Source of the DNA: Cellulomonas chengniuliangii
Lineage (GTDB): Bacteria; Actinomycetota; Actinomycetes; Actinomycetales; Cellulomonadaceae
Reading direction: 5' to 3'
Length of the DNA stretch: 64,000 bases
Assembly: GCF_024508335.1 (NCBI RefSeq)
Contig: NZ_CP101988.1
Location: forward strand, 992,001-1,056,000
Both the position numbers and the translations under genes were made by a program. Below the pieces are notes generated by a model. That model was not told where the DNA came from. It made no database searches and was given only the letters and a program-made list of their open reading frames with translations. The stretch's first letter is position 1. Each line of letters opens with the position of its first letter. This document shows positions 49,183 through 57,800 of this stretch, piece after piece.

Positions 49183-50197
49183 GGTGCGCCGCGGCCGTCG
49201 GTGGCGCCGCGGTGGTGGCGCGCGCCGTCAGCACGGGCGCCAGCAGGCGCGTCTCGGCCGGCTGCTCGCCCTCCACCCGCGCCATCGCCATCTCGACCGC
49301 GACCCGGCCGATGGTGTGCGCGGGGATGTCCACGGCGGTCAGCGGGGTGGGCTGGCCGACAGCGACGTCCTCGGGGCAGATCGCGACGACCGAGACGTCC
49401 TCTGGCACGCGGCGCCCGCGCTCGCGGAGCGTCGCGAGGACCGCGGGCAGCGCCACCTCGTTGTGCACGACGATGCCGGTGATCCCGGGCATGGCCGCGA
49501 GCACGGCGTCGACGGCCTCGACCGCGCCGGTGTGCGAGGACTCGCACGACTGCGTTGTCGCGTCCAGGCCGAACGACGCCGCCTCGCCGCTGAAGCCGCG
49601 CAGCATCCGGTCCGCGTAGGAGGTGTGCCGCTCCAGGACGGCCCGAGGGGACCCGATCAGGGCGATCTCGCGGTGCCCGAGCTCGGCGAGATGCCGGACG
49701 GCGACCCGCCCTGCGGCCTCGAAGTCCAGGTCGACGCAGGACAGGCCCTCGGGATCCTGCGGCAGCCCGATCAGCACTGCGGGCTGGCGCAGCCCCACCA
49801 GGACCGGCACGCGCGGGTCGTCGGCCTCGACGTCCATCATGATCAGGGCGTCGACCATGGAGCCGTCGGCCACCCGCTCGAGCCCGGCGGAGTCGTCCTG
49901 CGTGAGCAGCAGCACGTCGTGCTCGAACGCCCGTGCGCTGGTGACCACGCCGGTGACGAACTGCATGATGACGCTGACGTTGACGTCCGCGCGCAACGGC
50001 GCCATCAGGGCGAGCACGTTCGTGCGGCTCGAGGCGAGGGCGCGCGCGCCGGCGTGCGGCCGGTACCCGAGGTCGCGGATGCTCCGCTCGACGCGCTGCC
50101 GGGTGGGCGCGGAGATCGGCCGCTTGCCAGAGAGCACGTACGAGACGGTCGACGTGGAGACGCCGGCCGCTCGTGCGACGTCGTCGATGGTCGCCAC
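49172..50197 (-). CDS. LacI-family regulator of the glycoside locus
   Basis: 341 residues. GTG 50197 with AAGGGGG upstream starts exactly at the helix-turn-helix (ATIDDVARAAGVSTSTVSYV), and the hinge helix is HAGARALASS. The periplasmic-binding-protein-like effector domain follows from about residue 60. It lies between the ABC operon and the GH42 operon, and the recurring TCGAANCGNTTCGA sites at both and by its own upstream region make it the likely local regulator, releasing DNA when an imported or processed sugar binds. Target set and inducer are inference. Confidence 0.93.
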   Translation of the reverse strand: MATIDDVARAAGVSTSTVSYVLSGKRPISAPTRQRVERSIRDLGYRPHAGARALASSRTNVLALMAPLRADVNVSVIMQFVTGVVTSARAFEHDVLLLTQDDSAGLERVADGSMVDALIMMDVEADDPRVPVLVGLRQPAVLIGLPQDPEGLSCVDLDFEAAGRVAVRHLAELGHREIALIGSPRAVLERHTSYADRMLRGFSGEAASFGLDATTQSCESSHTGAVEAVDAVLAAMPGITGIVVHNEVALPAVLATLRERGRRVPEDVSVVAICPEDVAVGQPTPLTAVDIPAHTIGRVAVEMAMARVEGEQPAETRLLAPVLTARATTAAPPTAAAHLNP

Positions 50198-50322
50198 GGG
50201 GCGCCCCCTTCCGGTCCGGTTGTCGGGTGGACTATCGGGCCGTTGCGCCTCGACTGCGCTCACCCTAGCGGGGCGGGGGCCGTGACTAGTGCACTGGACG
50301 GATCCGTTCGCCCGTCCGTATG

Positions 50323-50336
50323 CGTAAGCGCTTCGA
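50323..50336. promoter_or_regulatory. LacI-type operator CGTAAGCGCTTCGA
   Basis: A perfect AAGCGCTT core (50326-50333) in the divergent region between the LacI gene and the GH42 gene. It matches the consensus less well in its left arm; suited to autoregulation of the LacI gene. Confidence 0.55.
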
Positions 50337-50404
50337 CGATCACTGGGCGCTTCGTGACGGGTGATGTCCACAGTTGCCGCTGGACTCGCTCACCGAGATC
50401 GGAT

Positions 50405-50425
50405 TATCGTGTTGAACCGCTTCGA
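50405..50425 (+). promoter_or_regulatory. GH42 operon -10 and operator TTGAACCGCTTCGA
   Basis: TATCGT (50405-50410) is a plausible -10; the operator TTGAACCGCTTCGA (50412-50425) sits at the predicted start site and differs from the ABC operon operator by one base. This places the GH42 start codon downstream, supporting GTG 50466. Confidence 0.6.
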
Positions 50426-50465
50426 TGAGCCTTCGCCCACGGGCGCGGGCAGGGACAGAGGGCAT

Positions 50466-52523
50466 GTGGACAGCACCACCCAGGACAGGCCGTCGGCCGC
50501 CGGGATGCTGGCGCCTACGGGGCGCACGGGCCTCGGCGCCCTGACGCGCGACCTCGGGATCCTGTTCGGCGGCGACTACAACCCCGAGCAGTGGGAGCCC
50601 GACGTCTGGCGGGAGGACGTCGCCCTCATGCGCCAGGCTGGCGTCAACCTCGTCACGCTGGGCGTCTTCAGCTGGGCCCGGATCGAGCCACGGCCCGGCG
50701 ACCACGACTTCGCCTGGCTCGACGAGGTGCTGAGCCTGCTCCACGCGGCGGGGATTGCCGTCGACCTGGCGACGCCCACCGCCTCGCCGCCGCCCTGGCT
50801 CGGCCTGCGGTGGCCCGAGACCCGCGCGGTCACCCAGGACGGTGTCCGGCTCAGCCACGGGTCCCGCAACCACTTCTGCCCCTCATCCCCGGTGTACCGG
50901 GAGCGGGCGCTCGCGATCGCCCGCGCCCTCGCCGAGCGGTACGGCGCGCACCCGGCGGTGCGGATGTGGCACGTCGGGAACGAGTACGGCCAGGTGTGCC
51001 ACTGCGACCTGTGCGGGGCCGAGCTGCAGGCGTGGCTGCGCCGCCGGCACGGCACGATCGCCGAGCTCAACAGGGCCTGGGGCACCGCGTTCTGGGGCCA
51101 GCGCTACGACGACTGGCGCGAGATCGTCCCGCCCCGCGCAGCGCCCTACCTGCTTAACCCGACCCAGGTGCTCGACCACCGTCGCTTCGCCTCCGACCAG
51201 CTGCTCGCGGTGTACCGCGAGCAGCGCGACGTGATCCGGCGCCTCGCGCCCGGGACCCCCGTCACGACGAACTTCATGGGGTTCCACCACGCCACCGACT
51301 ACTGGCGCTGGGCGCCCGAGGTCGACGTCGTCGCCGACGACGTCTATGGCGACCCCGCCGACCCGCGGTCCCCCGCGGCGCTGGCGCTGACCCATGACCT
51401 CATGCGCTCGCTGGCCGGCGGCGAGCCGTGGATGGTCATGGAGCAGGCGGCCGGCGCCGTCAACTGGCGCCCGCACAACGTCCCGAAGTCCCCGGCGCGG
51501 ATGCGGCTCGACTCGCTGCGGGCCATCGCCCGCGGCGCGGACGGCTCCTGCTTCTTCCAGTGGCGCGCCTCGGCCTTCGGCGCCGAGCGGTTCCACTCGG
51601 CGCTGCTGCCACACGCCGGGGCCGACACCCGCCTGCACCGCGCGGTCCAGGCGCACAGCGCCGAGCTGCGCCGGCTGGCGTCCGTGGTGGGGACCGGCGT
51701 CGAGGCGCGCGCGGCGATCGTCTTCGACTGGTCGAGTTGGTGGGCGGCTGAGGAGCCCGCCCAGCCCTCCGACCGGCTCCGTGTCCTGCCGCAGGCGCAC
51801 GCGTACTACCAGCCGTTGTGGCAGGCGGGCATCGCCGTCGACGTGGTCGGCCCCGGCGCGGACCTGGACGGGTACGACCTGGTCGTCGCGCCACAGCTGT
51901 ACCTCGTGGAGGACGACGACGCCGCGCGCCTCCGCGGGGTGGTCGAGCGCGGCGGCGTGCTGCTGCTGGGCCCTTTCTCGGCAGTCGCCGACCGCGACGG
52001 CCACGTGCGCCCCGGGCGGTTCCCGGCGCCGTTCTCCGACCTGGTGGGCGCCTCCGGCGAGGAGTACTGCCCGCTCCCGGACGCCGGCGCTCCCGTCGTG
52101 TCGGAGGCGCTTTGGGACTTCACGGCGTATACCTGGGCCGAGCGGCTGCGCCTCGAGGGCGGCGAGGCCGTCGCCCAGTTCGCCGGCGCGGACCTCGAGG
52201 GCTGCCCGGCGATCGTCCGGCGGCAGCACCCCTCCGGCGGCCAGGCCTGGTACGTGGCCACCACGCCCCCGCAGGAGGTGCTCGACGCGGTGGTGCGGCA
52301 GTGCGCCCACGCGGCCGGCGTGCGCGGCGTGCTCGACGACCTACCGGAGGGCGTCGAGGCCGTCCGGCGCGGACCCGTGCTCTTCCTGCTCAACGCGAAC
52401 CCGGACGAGCGTGTCGTGGCCCTGCCCGGGCCGTTCCGCGACCTGCTCACCGGCGACGACCACACCAGCACGGCACGCCTCCCCGCGGAGGGCGCCGTGG
52501 CCTTGATCGAGAGGACCCCATGA
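50466..52523 (+). CDS. Glycoside hydrolase family 42 beta-galactosidase
   Basis: 685 residues, cytoplasmic. GTG 50466 is chosen because the longer frame begins upstream of the promoter and operator; ACAGAGGG is the ribosome binding site. Catalytic acid/base Glu173 (MWHVGNEYGQ) and nucleophile Glu326 (WMVMEQAAG) are in the TIM barrel; CHCDLC nearby may form the family's zinc site. The trimerisation and small beta domains follow. Releases beta-linked galactose from oligosaccharides. Stop overlaps the GH31 ATG by 4 bp, so the two are coupled. Confidence 0.95.
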   Translation: MDSTTQDRPSAAGMLAPTGRTGLGALTRDLGILFGGDYNPEQWEPDVWREDVALMRQAGVNLVTLGVFSWARIEPRPGDHDFAWLDEVLSLLHAAGIAVDLATPTASPPPWLGLRWPETRAVTQDGVRLSHGSRNHFCPSSPVYRERALAIARALAERYGAHPAVRMWHVGNEYGQVCHCDLCGAELQAWLRRRHGTIAELNRAWGTAFWGQRYDDWREIVPPRAAPYLLNPTQVLDHRRFASDQLLAVYREQRDVIRRLAPGTPVTTNFMGFHHATDYWRWAPEVDVVADDVYGDPADPRSPAALALTHDLMRSLAGGEPWMVMEQAAGAVNWRPHNVPKSPARMRLDSLRAIARGADGSCFFQWRASAFGAERFHSALLPHAGADTRLHRAVQAHSAELRRLASVVGTGVEARAAIVFDWSSWWAAEEPAQPSDRLRVLPQAHAYYQPLWQAGIAVDVVGPGADLDGYDLVVAPQLYLVEDDDAARLRGVVERGGVLLLGPFSAVADRDGHVRPGRFPAPFSDLVGASGEEYCPLPDAGAPVVSEALWDFTAYTWAERLRLEGGEAVAQFAGADLEGCPAIVRRQHPSGGQAWYVATTPPQEVLDAVVRQCAHAAGVRGVLDDLPEGVEAVRRGPVLFLLNANPDERVVALPGPFRDLLTGDDHTSTARLPAEGAVALIERTP

Positions 52524-54799
52524 AGTTCACCGACGGTTACTGGCAGGTCCTGCCAGGCGTCAGCATCCTGCGCCCCCAGGCGGTCGACGACGTGGTCGCC
52601 GGCACGGACACGCTCACGCTGTACGCCGCGACCGGGCCCCTAGCCACCCGCGGCGACACGCTCAACCGCCCGCTCATCACGGTGTCGTTCCACACGCCGA
52701 TGGACGACGTGATCGGTGTGACCATCGAGCACTTCCAGGGCGGCGTCGAGCGGGGACCGCGGTTCGAGCTGGCGAGCGCGGTCGCGAACGTGAAGGTGTC
52801 CGGCCCCGACATGTCGGGCGAGGCGGCCGCGACGTTCCGCTCGGGAGCGCTCACCGCGCGCGTCGCGACGGAGGGGGAGTGGACCGTCGACTTCCAGGCC
52901 GACGGGCGCACCTTGACCTCCTCGACGCCGCGCAGCGTCGGCGTGATCACCGACGCCGAGGGCCGTCACTTCGTCCGCGAGCAGCTCACGCTCGGCGTCG
53001 GCGAGCACGTCTACGGCCTGGGGGAGCGGTTCGGCGCGCTGGTCAAGAACGGGCAGACCGTCGACATCTGGAACGCGGACGGCGGCACCGCCTCGGACCA
53101 GGCCTACAAGAACGTGCCGTTCTATCTGACCGACGCCGGCTACGGCGTGTTCGTGGACCAGCCCGAGCGGGTCTCGTTCGAGGTCGGCACGGAGGTCGTC
53201 TCGCGCGCCCAGTTCAGCGTCGAGGGCCAGTCCCTGCGCTACTTCGTGATCTACGGGCCCACGCCCAAGGACATCCTGCGCAAGTTCACGGCCCTCACCG
53301 GGCGCCCGGCGCGCGTGCCGGAGTGGTCGTATGGCCTGTGGCTGTCCACGTCGTTCACGACCAGCTACGACGAGGCGACGGTCACGAGCTTCATCGACGG
53401 CATGGCGGAGCGCGACCTGCCGTTGTCGGTCTTCCACTTCGACTGCTTCTGGATGCGGCAGTTCCACTGGTGCGACTTCGTGTGGGACCCGGCGACGTTC
53501 CCGGACCCCGAGGGGATGCTCGCCCGGCTCAAGGCCAAGGGGCTCAAGATCTGCGTCTGGATCAACCCCTACATCGCGCAGCGCTCGGCGTTGTTCGCCG
53601 AAGGGCGCGAGCGGGGGTACCTGGTGAAGAACCCGGACGGCTCGGTGTGGCAATGGAACATGTGGCAGGCCGGGATGGCGCTGGTGGACTTCACCAATCC
53701 CGAGGCCACCGCCTGGTACCAGGGCAAGCTCCGCGGGCTGCTCGACATGGGGGTCGACGCGTTCAAGACGGACTTCGGCGAGCGGATCCCCACGGACGTC
53801 GTCTGGCACGACGGGTCGGACCCGGCCGGGATGCACAACTACTACACGCACCTCTACAACAAGGCGGTCTTCGAGCTGCTCGAAGCGGAGAAGGGCGCCG
53901 GCGAGGCGGTGCTGTTCGCGCGCTCGGCGACCGCCGGGGGGCAGCAGTTCCCGGTGCACTGGGGCGGCGACTGCGAGTCGACGTTCGTGTCGATGGCCGA
54001 GTCACTGCGCGGCGGCCTGTCGTTGGCCATGTCGGGGTTCGGCTACTGGAGCCATGACATCGGGGGCTTCGAGGGCGTCCCGGACGCCGCGGTGTTCAAG
54101 CGGTGGCTCCCGTTCGGGCTGCTCTCCTCGCACAGCCGGCTGCACGGCTCCGACTCCTACCGGGTGCCGTGGGCCTTCGACGAGGAGGCCGTGGACGTCA
54201 CCCGGCGGTTCACCCGCCTCAAGCTGGCGCTCATGCCGTACCTCGCGCGGATCGGCGCCCAGGCGCACCAGGAGGGCGTGCCGGTGATGCGCCCGATGGC
54301 CCTCGAGTTCCTGGACGACCGCGGCGCCGCGACCGTCGACACGCAGTACATGCTCGGTGACGCGCTGCTGGTCGCGCCGGTGTTCAGCGCCGAGGGCGAC
54401 GTCGAGGTCTATGTGCCGGAGGGGACGTGGACCCACCTGCTCACGGGGGAGCGGGTCACCGGCCCCCGGTGGGTTCGCGAGCGGCACGGGTTCGACTCGC
54501 TGCCCCTGCTGGTGCGCCCGGGCACGGTGCTGCCGGTGGGCGCCCGCTCGGACCGGCCGGACTACGACTACTCCGACGGTGTGACCCTGCACCTGTTCGA
54601 GTTGGAGGACGGCCACACGTCGACCACCTGGGTGCCCGACCTCGGCGGCGAGGGCGGAGCGCGGTTCACCGTGACGCGCGAGGGGGGCCTCGTGCGCGTC
54701 GTGGCGACGGGGGCGCGGGGTCCGTGGTCGGCGCAGGTCGCCGGTGGCCCGCGGGCTGACGCCGCGCCCGGCGACGATCTGCTGGAGTTGCGGCTCTGA
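52520..54799 (+). CDS. Glycoside hydrolase family 31 alpha-xylosidase (YicI-like)
   Basis: 759 residues, close to the 772 of E. coli YicI. Nucleophile Asp418 lies in FKTDFGERIP and acid/base Asp484 in HWGGDCESTF, both at positions matching YicI (416, 482). The segment HFDCFWMRQFHWCDFVWD is typical of the alpha-xylosidase branch and not alpha-glucosidases. Removes alpha-1,6-linked xylose from the non-reducing end of xyloglucan oligosaccharides (isoprimeverose-type units). No signal peptide. ATGA overlap with GH42; a long hairpin follows. Confidence 0.93.
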   Translation: MKFTDGYWQVLPGVSILRPQAVDDVVAGTDTLTLYAATGPLATRGDTLNRPLITVSFHTPMDDVIGVTIEHFQGGVERGPRFELASAVANVKVSGPDMSGEAAATFRSGALTARVATEGEWTVDFQADGRTLTSSTPRSVGVITDAEGRHFVREQLTLGVGEHVYGLGERFGALVKNGQTVDIWNADGGTASDQAYKNVPFYLTDAGYGVFVDQPERVSFEVGTEVVSRAQFSVEGQSLRYFVIYGPTPKDILRKFTALTGRPARVPEWSYGLWLSTSFTTSYDEATVTSFIDGMAERDLPLSVFHFDCFWMRQFHWCDFVWDPATFPDPEGMLARLKAKGLKICVWINPYIAQRSALFAEGRERGYLVKNPDGSVWQWNMWQAGMALVDFTNPEATAWYQGKLRGLLDMGVDAFKTDFGERIPTDVVWHDGSDPAGMHNYYTHLYNKAVFELLEAEKGAGEAVLFARSATAGGQQFPVHWGGDCESTFVSMAESLRGGLSLAMSGFGYWSHDIGGFEGVPDAAVFKRWLPFGLLSSHSRLHGSDSYRVPWAFDEEAVDVTRRFTRLKLALMPYLARIGAQAHQEGVPVMRPMALEFLDDRGAATVDTQYMLGDALLVAPVFSAEGDVEVYVPEGTWTHLLTGERVTGPRWVRERHGFDSLPLLVRPGTVLPVGARSDRPDYDYSDGVTLHLFELEDGHTSTTWVPDLGGEGGARFTVTREGGLVRVVATGARGPWSAQVAGGPRADAAPGDDLLELRL

Positions 54800-54802
54800 G
54801 CT

Positions 54803-54856
54803 CCTGTGCGAGGCCCTGCCCTGGGTGGCCGCCACCTGGGCAGAGCCTCGCACAGG
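54803..54856 (+). terminator. Long hairpin after GH31 gene
   Basis: CCTGTGCGAGGC (54803-54814) pairs with GCCTCGCACAGG (54845-54856); inside, CTGCCC pairs with GGGCAG and GTGGC with GCCAC, giving an extended imperfect stem. It starts four bases after the stop and separates GH42-GH31 from GH1. Confidence 0.75.
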
Positions 54857-54870
54857 CGCACGCCGTGTTG

Positions 54871-54886
54871 TATCGTATCGATTCGA
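54871..54886 (+). promoter_or_regulatory. GH1 promoter -10 with operator-like TCGTATCGATTCGA
   Basis: TATCGT (54871-54876) overlaps the operator-like TCGTATCGATTCGA (54873-54886), which fits the locus consensus TCGAANCGNTTCGA at all but one arm position. It lies 74 bases before the GH1 start and after the GH31 terminator, so GH1 seems to be a separate unit under the same regulator. Confidence 0.5.
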
Positions 54887-54959
54887 CCCCGGGCGCCGCC
54901 CGCCGCGGTCCTGAGGCGCCTGAGATGGCGCCGGACGCCCCACACACGAAGGATCGACG

Positions 54960-56414
54960 ATGACCACCTCGCGCCCGTCCGGCAGGCAGTTCCCCGCCGA
55001 CTTCCTGTGGGGCTCCGCCACCGCCTCCTATCAGATCGAGGGAGCGGCGGCCGAAGACGGCCGTGGGCCGTCGATCTGGGACACCTTCTCCGCGACGCCC
55101 GGCAAGGTGCTGAACGGCGACACCGGTGCGGTGGCCATCGACCACTACCACCGCACGGCCGAGGACGTCGCGTTGATGAAGGCGCATGGCCTGCACGCCT
55201 ACCGCTTCTCGATCGCGTGGCCGCGCATCCAGCCCACTGGCTCGGGCGCCGTGAACCAGAAGGGCCTGGACTTCTACTCCCGGCTCGTCGACCAGCTCGT
55301 CGAGGCCGGCATCGACCCCGTCGTCACGCTGTACCACTGGGACCTCCCGCAGGCCCTCGAGGACGCGGGCGGCTGGCCGGCGCGCGACACCGCCTACCGG
55401 TTCGCCGACTACGCGGCCGTCGTCGCGGAGGCGCTGGGCGACCGCGTGAAGATCTGGACCACGCTGAACGAGCCGTGGTGCTCGGCCTACCTCGGGTACG
55501 CCTCGGGCGTGCACGCCCCCGGCCGGGAGAACCACGCGGACTCGCTCGCCGCGGTGCACCACCTCAACCTCGCCCACGGGCTCGGCGGCCGTGCGGTGCG
55601 TGAGATCGTCGGCGCCGAGACGCAGTTGTCCATCACGCTCAACCTGCACGTGACGCGCGCGGCGTCCACCTCTCCCGAGGACATCGACGCCAAGCGGCGG
55701 ATCGACGGCCTCGCGAACGGCGTCTTCCTCGGCCCGCTGCTCGACGGCGCCTACCCGGCCGACGTGCTCGCCGACACCGCCGAGATCACCGACTGGTCCT
55801 TCGTGCAGGACGGCGACCTCGAGACGATCAACACGGGAATCGACGTGCTGGGCGTCAACTACTACTCGACCGGCATGGTGCGGAAGTCGCAGACGCCGCG
55901 GGTCCCGGGCGACGGCACCCCCGGTCCTGACGGACACAAGTCCTCGCCGCTCAGCCCGTGGCCGGGCACCGACGACATCGAGTGGATGGCGATGCCCGGC
56001 CCGCACACCGCGATGGGCTGGAACATCGACCCCGAGGGGCTCACCGAGCTGCTGCTCGACCTGCACGCCGCCTACCCGGGTCTGCCGCTCGCGATCACCG
56101 AGAACGGCGCCGCCTTCGACGACGAGGTCACCCCCGACGGCCGCGTGCACGACGAGCGCCGCGTGAGCTACCTCCACGACCACATCGACGCGGTCGGCGT
56201 GGCCATGGACAAGGGCGTCGACGTGCGCGGCTACTTCGTGTGGTCGCTGTTCGACAACTTCGAGTGGGCCTACGGCTACGACCGCCGCTTCGGCATCGTG
56301 CGGGTCGACTACGACACGCTCGAGCGGACCCGCAAGGACTCGTCGTACTGGTACGCCGAGCTGGTCCGCACCGGCGCCATCCCGTCGGTCGAGTCCGCGC
56401 CCGAGCTGGGCTGA
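54960..56414 (+). CDS. Glycoside hydrolase family 1 beta-glucosidase
   Basis: 484 residues, cytoplasmic. N-terminal [20 protein letters not shown] is the GH1 signature; acid/base Glu171 (TLNEPWCS) and nucleophile Glu381 (ITENGAAF). Hydrolyses beta-glucosides such as cello-oligosaccharides, the backbone left after side chains are removed by the neighbouring enzymes. GAAGGATCG precedes the ATG. An 18-bp perfect hairpin terminates the gene. Confidence 0.96.
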   Translation: MTTSRPSGRQFPADFLWGSATASYQIEGAAAEDGRGPSIWDTFSATPGKVLNGDTGAVAIDHYHRTAEDVALMKAHGLHAYRFSIAWPRIQPTGSGAVNQKGLDFYSRLVDQLVEAGIDPVVTLYHWDLPQALEDAGGWPARDTAYRFADYAAVVAEALGDRVKIWTTLNEPWCSAYLGYASGVHAPGRENHADSLAAVHHLNLAHGLGGRAVREIVGAETQLSITLNLHVTRAASTSPEDIDAKRRIDGLANGVFLGPLLDGAYPADVLADTAEITDWSFVQDGDLETINTGIDVLGVNYYSTGMVRKSQTPRVPGDGTPGPDGHKSSPLSPWPGTDDIEWMAMPGPHTAMGWNIDPEGLTELLLDLHAAYPGLPLAITENGAAFDDEVTPDGRVHDERRVSYLHDHIDAVGVAMDKGVDVRGYFVWSLFDNFEWAYGYDRRFGIVRVDYDTLERTRKDSSYWYAELVRTGAIPSVESAPELG

Positions 56415-56424
56415 CCCCACGACC

Positions 56425-56465
56425 CGGCCGCCCTCCCCGGTCCCGCCGACCGGGGAGGGCGGCCG
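56425..56465 (+). terminator. Strong hairpin terminator after GH1
   Basis: CGGCCGCCCTCCCCGGTC (56425-56442) pairs perfectly with 56448-56465 around the 5-base loop CCGCC, eleven bases after the stop. Confidence 0.85.
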
Positions 56466-56520
56466 TCTGCGTGCCCGGCAGCGTGCGCTCGACGCCAGAC
56501 GGGTGAGAGAGGATGGACGG

Positions 56521-56829
56521 GTGCCCAGCGGACGCCGATCGACCAAACGGCCCTACGGGACCGAGCACATCCCCCTGGACCCTGACCGCCTGCGCGGCGG
56601 GCGCCGCACCGAGCACGGGGCCGACGGCGAGTGGACCGTGCAGGACGTGCGCGGCTCCGACCGGCCCTACCGCTGCCCCGGATGCGACCAGCTCGTCGCC
56701 CCCGGCACCACGCACGTCGTCGCCTGGGCCGCCGATGGGATGTTCGGCCCCGCGGCGGCCCTCGACGACCGCCGGCACTGGCACAGCGCTTGCTGGGCGG
56801 CGCGCGGCCGGCGGCGTCCGACCCGTTGA
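56521..56829 (+). CDS. Small zinc-finger-like conserved protein
   Basis: 102 residues. GTG 56521 with GAGAGAGGA upstream. The N-terminal half is basic and Pro/Arg-rich (RRSTKRPYGTEHIPLDPDRL); the second half has YRCPGCDQLVAPGTTH and RRHWHSACW, a C-x2-C and H-x3-C arrangement likely to bind zinc in a treble-clef-like fold. Close relatives in actinobacteria are often labelled ATP/GTP-binding, for which I see no nucleotide motif. Function unknown. Confidence 0.7.
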   Translation: MPSGRRSTKRPYGTEHIPLDPDRLRGGRRTEHGADGEWTVQDVRGSDRPYRCPGCDQLVAPGTTHVVAWAADGMFGPAAALDDRRHWHSACWAARGRRRPTR

Positions 56830-56864
56830 CCCACGGGTCCCCGATCAGCGGCAGACAACCCGGC

Positions 56865-56870
56865 TAGGGT
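56865..56870 (+). promoter_or_regulatory. -10 element TAGGGT, leaderless start of HAD gene
   Basis: TAGGGT ends 7 bases before GTG 56878; no ribosome binding site between them. Confidence 0.5.
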
Positions 56871-56877
56871 CGGGCCC

Positions 56878-57696
56878 GTGCACCTCCGCGCCCCCCGCCT
56901 GATCGCCACCGACCTCGACGGCACGCTGCTGCGGTCGGACGGCGTCCTCTCCGACCGCACCCGCGACGCGTTGCGCGCCGTCGAGGAGGCCGGGATCGGC
57001 GTGGTCTTCGTGACCGCCCGACCGCCCCGCTGGGTGGACGGGCTGCGGGCGGCCGTCGGCGGCCACGGCGCCGCCATCTGCGCCAACGGCTCGGCCGTCT
57101 ACGACGTGCGCGAGCGGCGCGTGCTGCTCGACCGCGGCATGGGCCCGGAGCTGGTGGCCGAGCTGGTCGACGACCTCCGGCGATCCGTCGCGGGGGCGTC
57201 CTTCGCCGTCGAGGGCGTCCGCGGGCTCGTCGCCGAGCCAGCCTTCGGCGCCGACGAGGCCCCACCGTGGGACGCCGCGCCCGCGCGAGACGTGGCGCGC
57301 GCGTTGGACGGGTCGACGTTCAAGCTCCTGGTGCGGTCCACCCGGCTCGGGCCCGTCGAGCTGCTCGACCAGGTCCACGCCTCGCTCGCGGAGCGCGCCA
57401 TCGTCGCCGACTCCGGGGCCCAGGGCCTGGCGGAGATCACCGGGCCCGGGGTGACCAAGGCGTCGACCCTCGCGCACTGGGCGGCGGGCCACGGCGTCGA
57501 GCCGGCGGACGTCTGGGCCTTCGGCGACGCGCCCAACGACCTGCCGATGCTCGCCTGGGCGGGGCAGTCCTTCGCCGTGGCGAACGCCTACCCCGCCGTG
57601 CGGGCCGCCGCGTCGTGGACCTGCGCCGCGAACGACGACGACGGGGTCGCCCAGCAGCTCGAGGCCGCACTCGAAGCCCTGGCCCGGCACGGATAG
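56878..57696 (+). CDS. HAD-superfamily phosphatase, Cof type
   Basis: 272 residues. Motif I is ATDLDGTLL with nucleophile Asp12 and Asp14; motif II is VTARPPR; motif IV is AFGDAPNDLPML, and a C2-type cap lies between. Dephosphorylates a small metabolite in the cytoplasm with magnesium; substrate not predictable. GTG start supported by the -10 element. A 111-bp gap follows before the hydrolase, containing a possible leaderless small ORF. Confidence 0.9.
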   Translation: MHLRAPRLIATDLDGTLLRSDGVLSDRTRDALRAVEEAGIGVVFVTARPPRWVDGLRAAVGGHGAAICANGSAVYDVRERRVLLDRGMGPELVAELVDDLRRSVAGASFAVEGVRGLVAEPAFGADEAPPWDAAPARDVARALDGSTFKLLVRSTRLGPVELLDQVHASLAERAIVADSGAQGLAEITGPGVTKASTLAHWAAGHGVEPADVWAFGDAPNDLPMLAWAGQSFAVANAYPAVRAAASWTCAANDDDGVAQQLEAALEALARHG

Positions 57697-57707
57697 TCTC
57701 GTCGGCG

Positions 57708-57791
57708 ATGAGCATCTCCGGTTGGCCCGACTTCGCCGGCCGTCGACGCGACCGACTGCCGACGTCGGCCCCGGCGGCCGGACGACCCTGA
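57708..57791 (+). CDS. Possible leaderless small ORF, 27 residues
   Basis: TAGTCT (57694-57699) is a good -10 ending 8 bases before ATG 57708, from which 27 codons run to TGA at 57791, nine bases before the hydrolase ATG. The product would read MSISGWPDFAGRRRD at its start, with a Pro/Ala end. The short distance to the next start and the GAGGAG overlapping its stop suggest a regulatory or coupling upstream ORF. No family known; speculative. Confidence 0.35.
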   Translation: MSISGWPDFAGRRRDRLPTSAPAAGRP

Positions 57792-57800
57792 GGAGACCCC

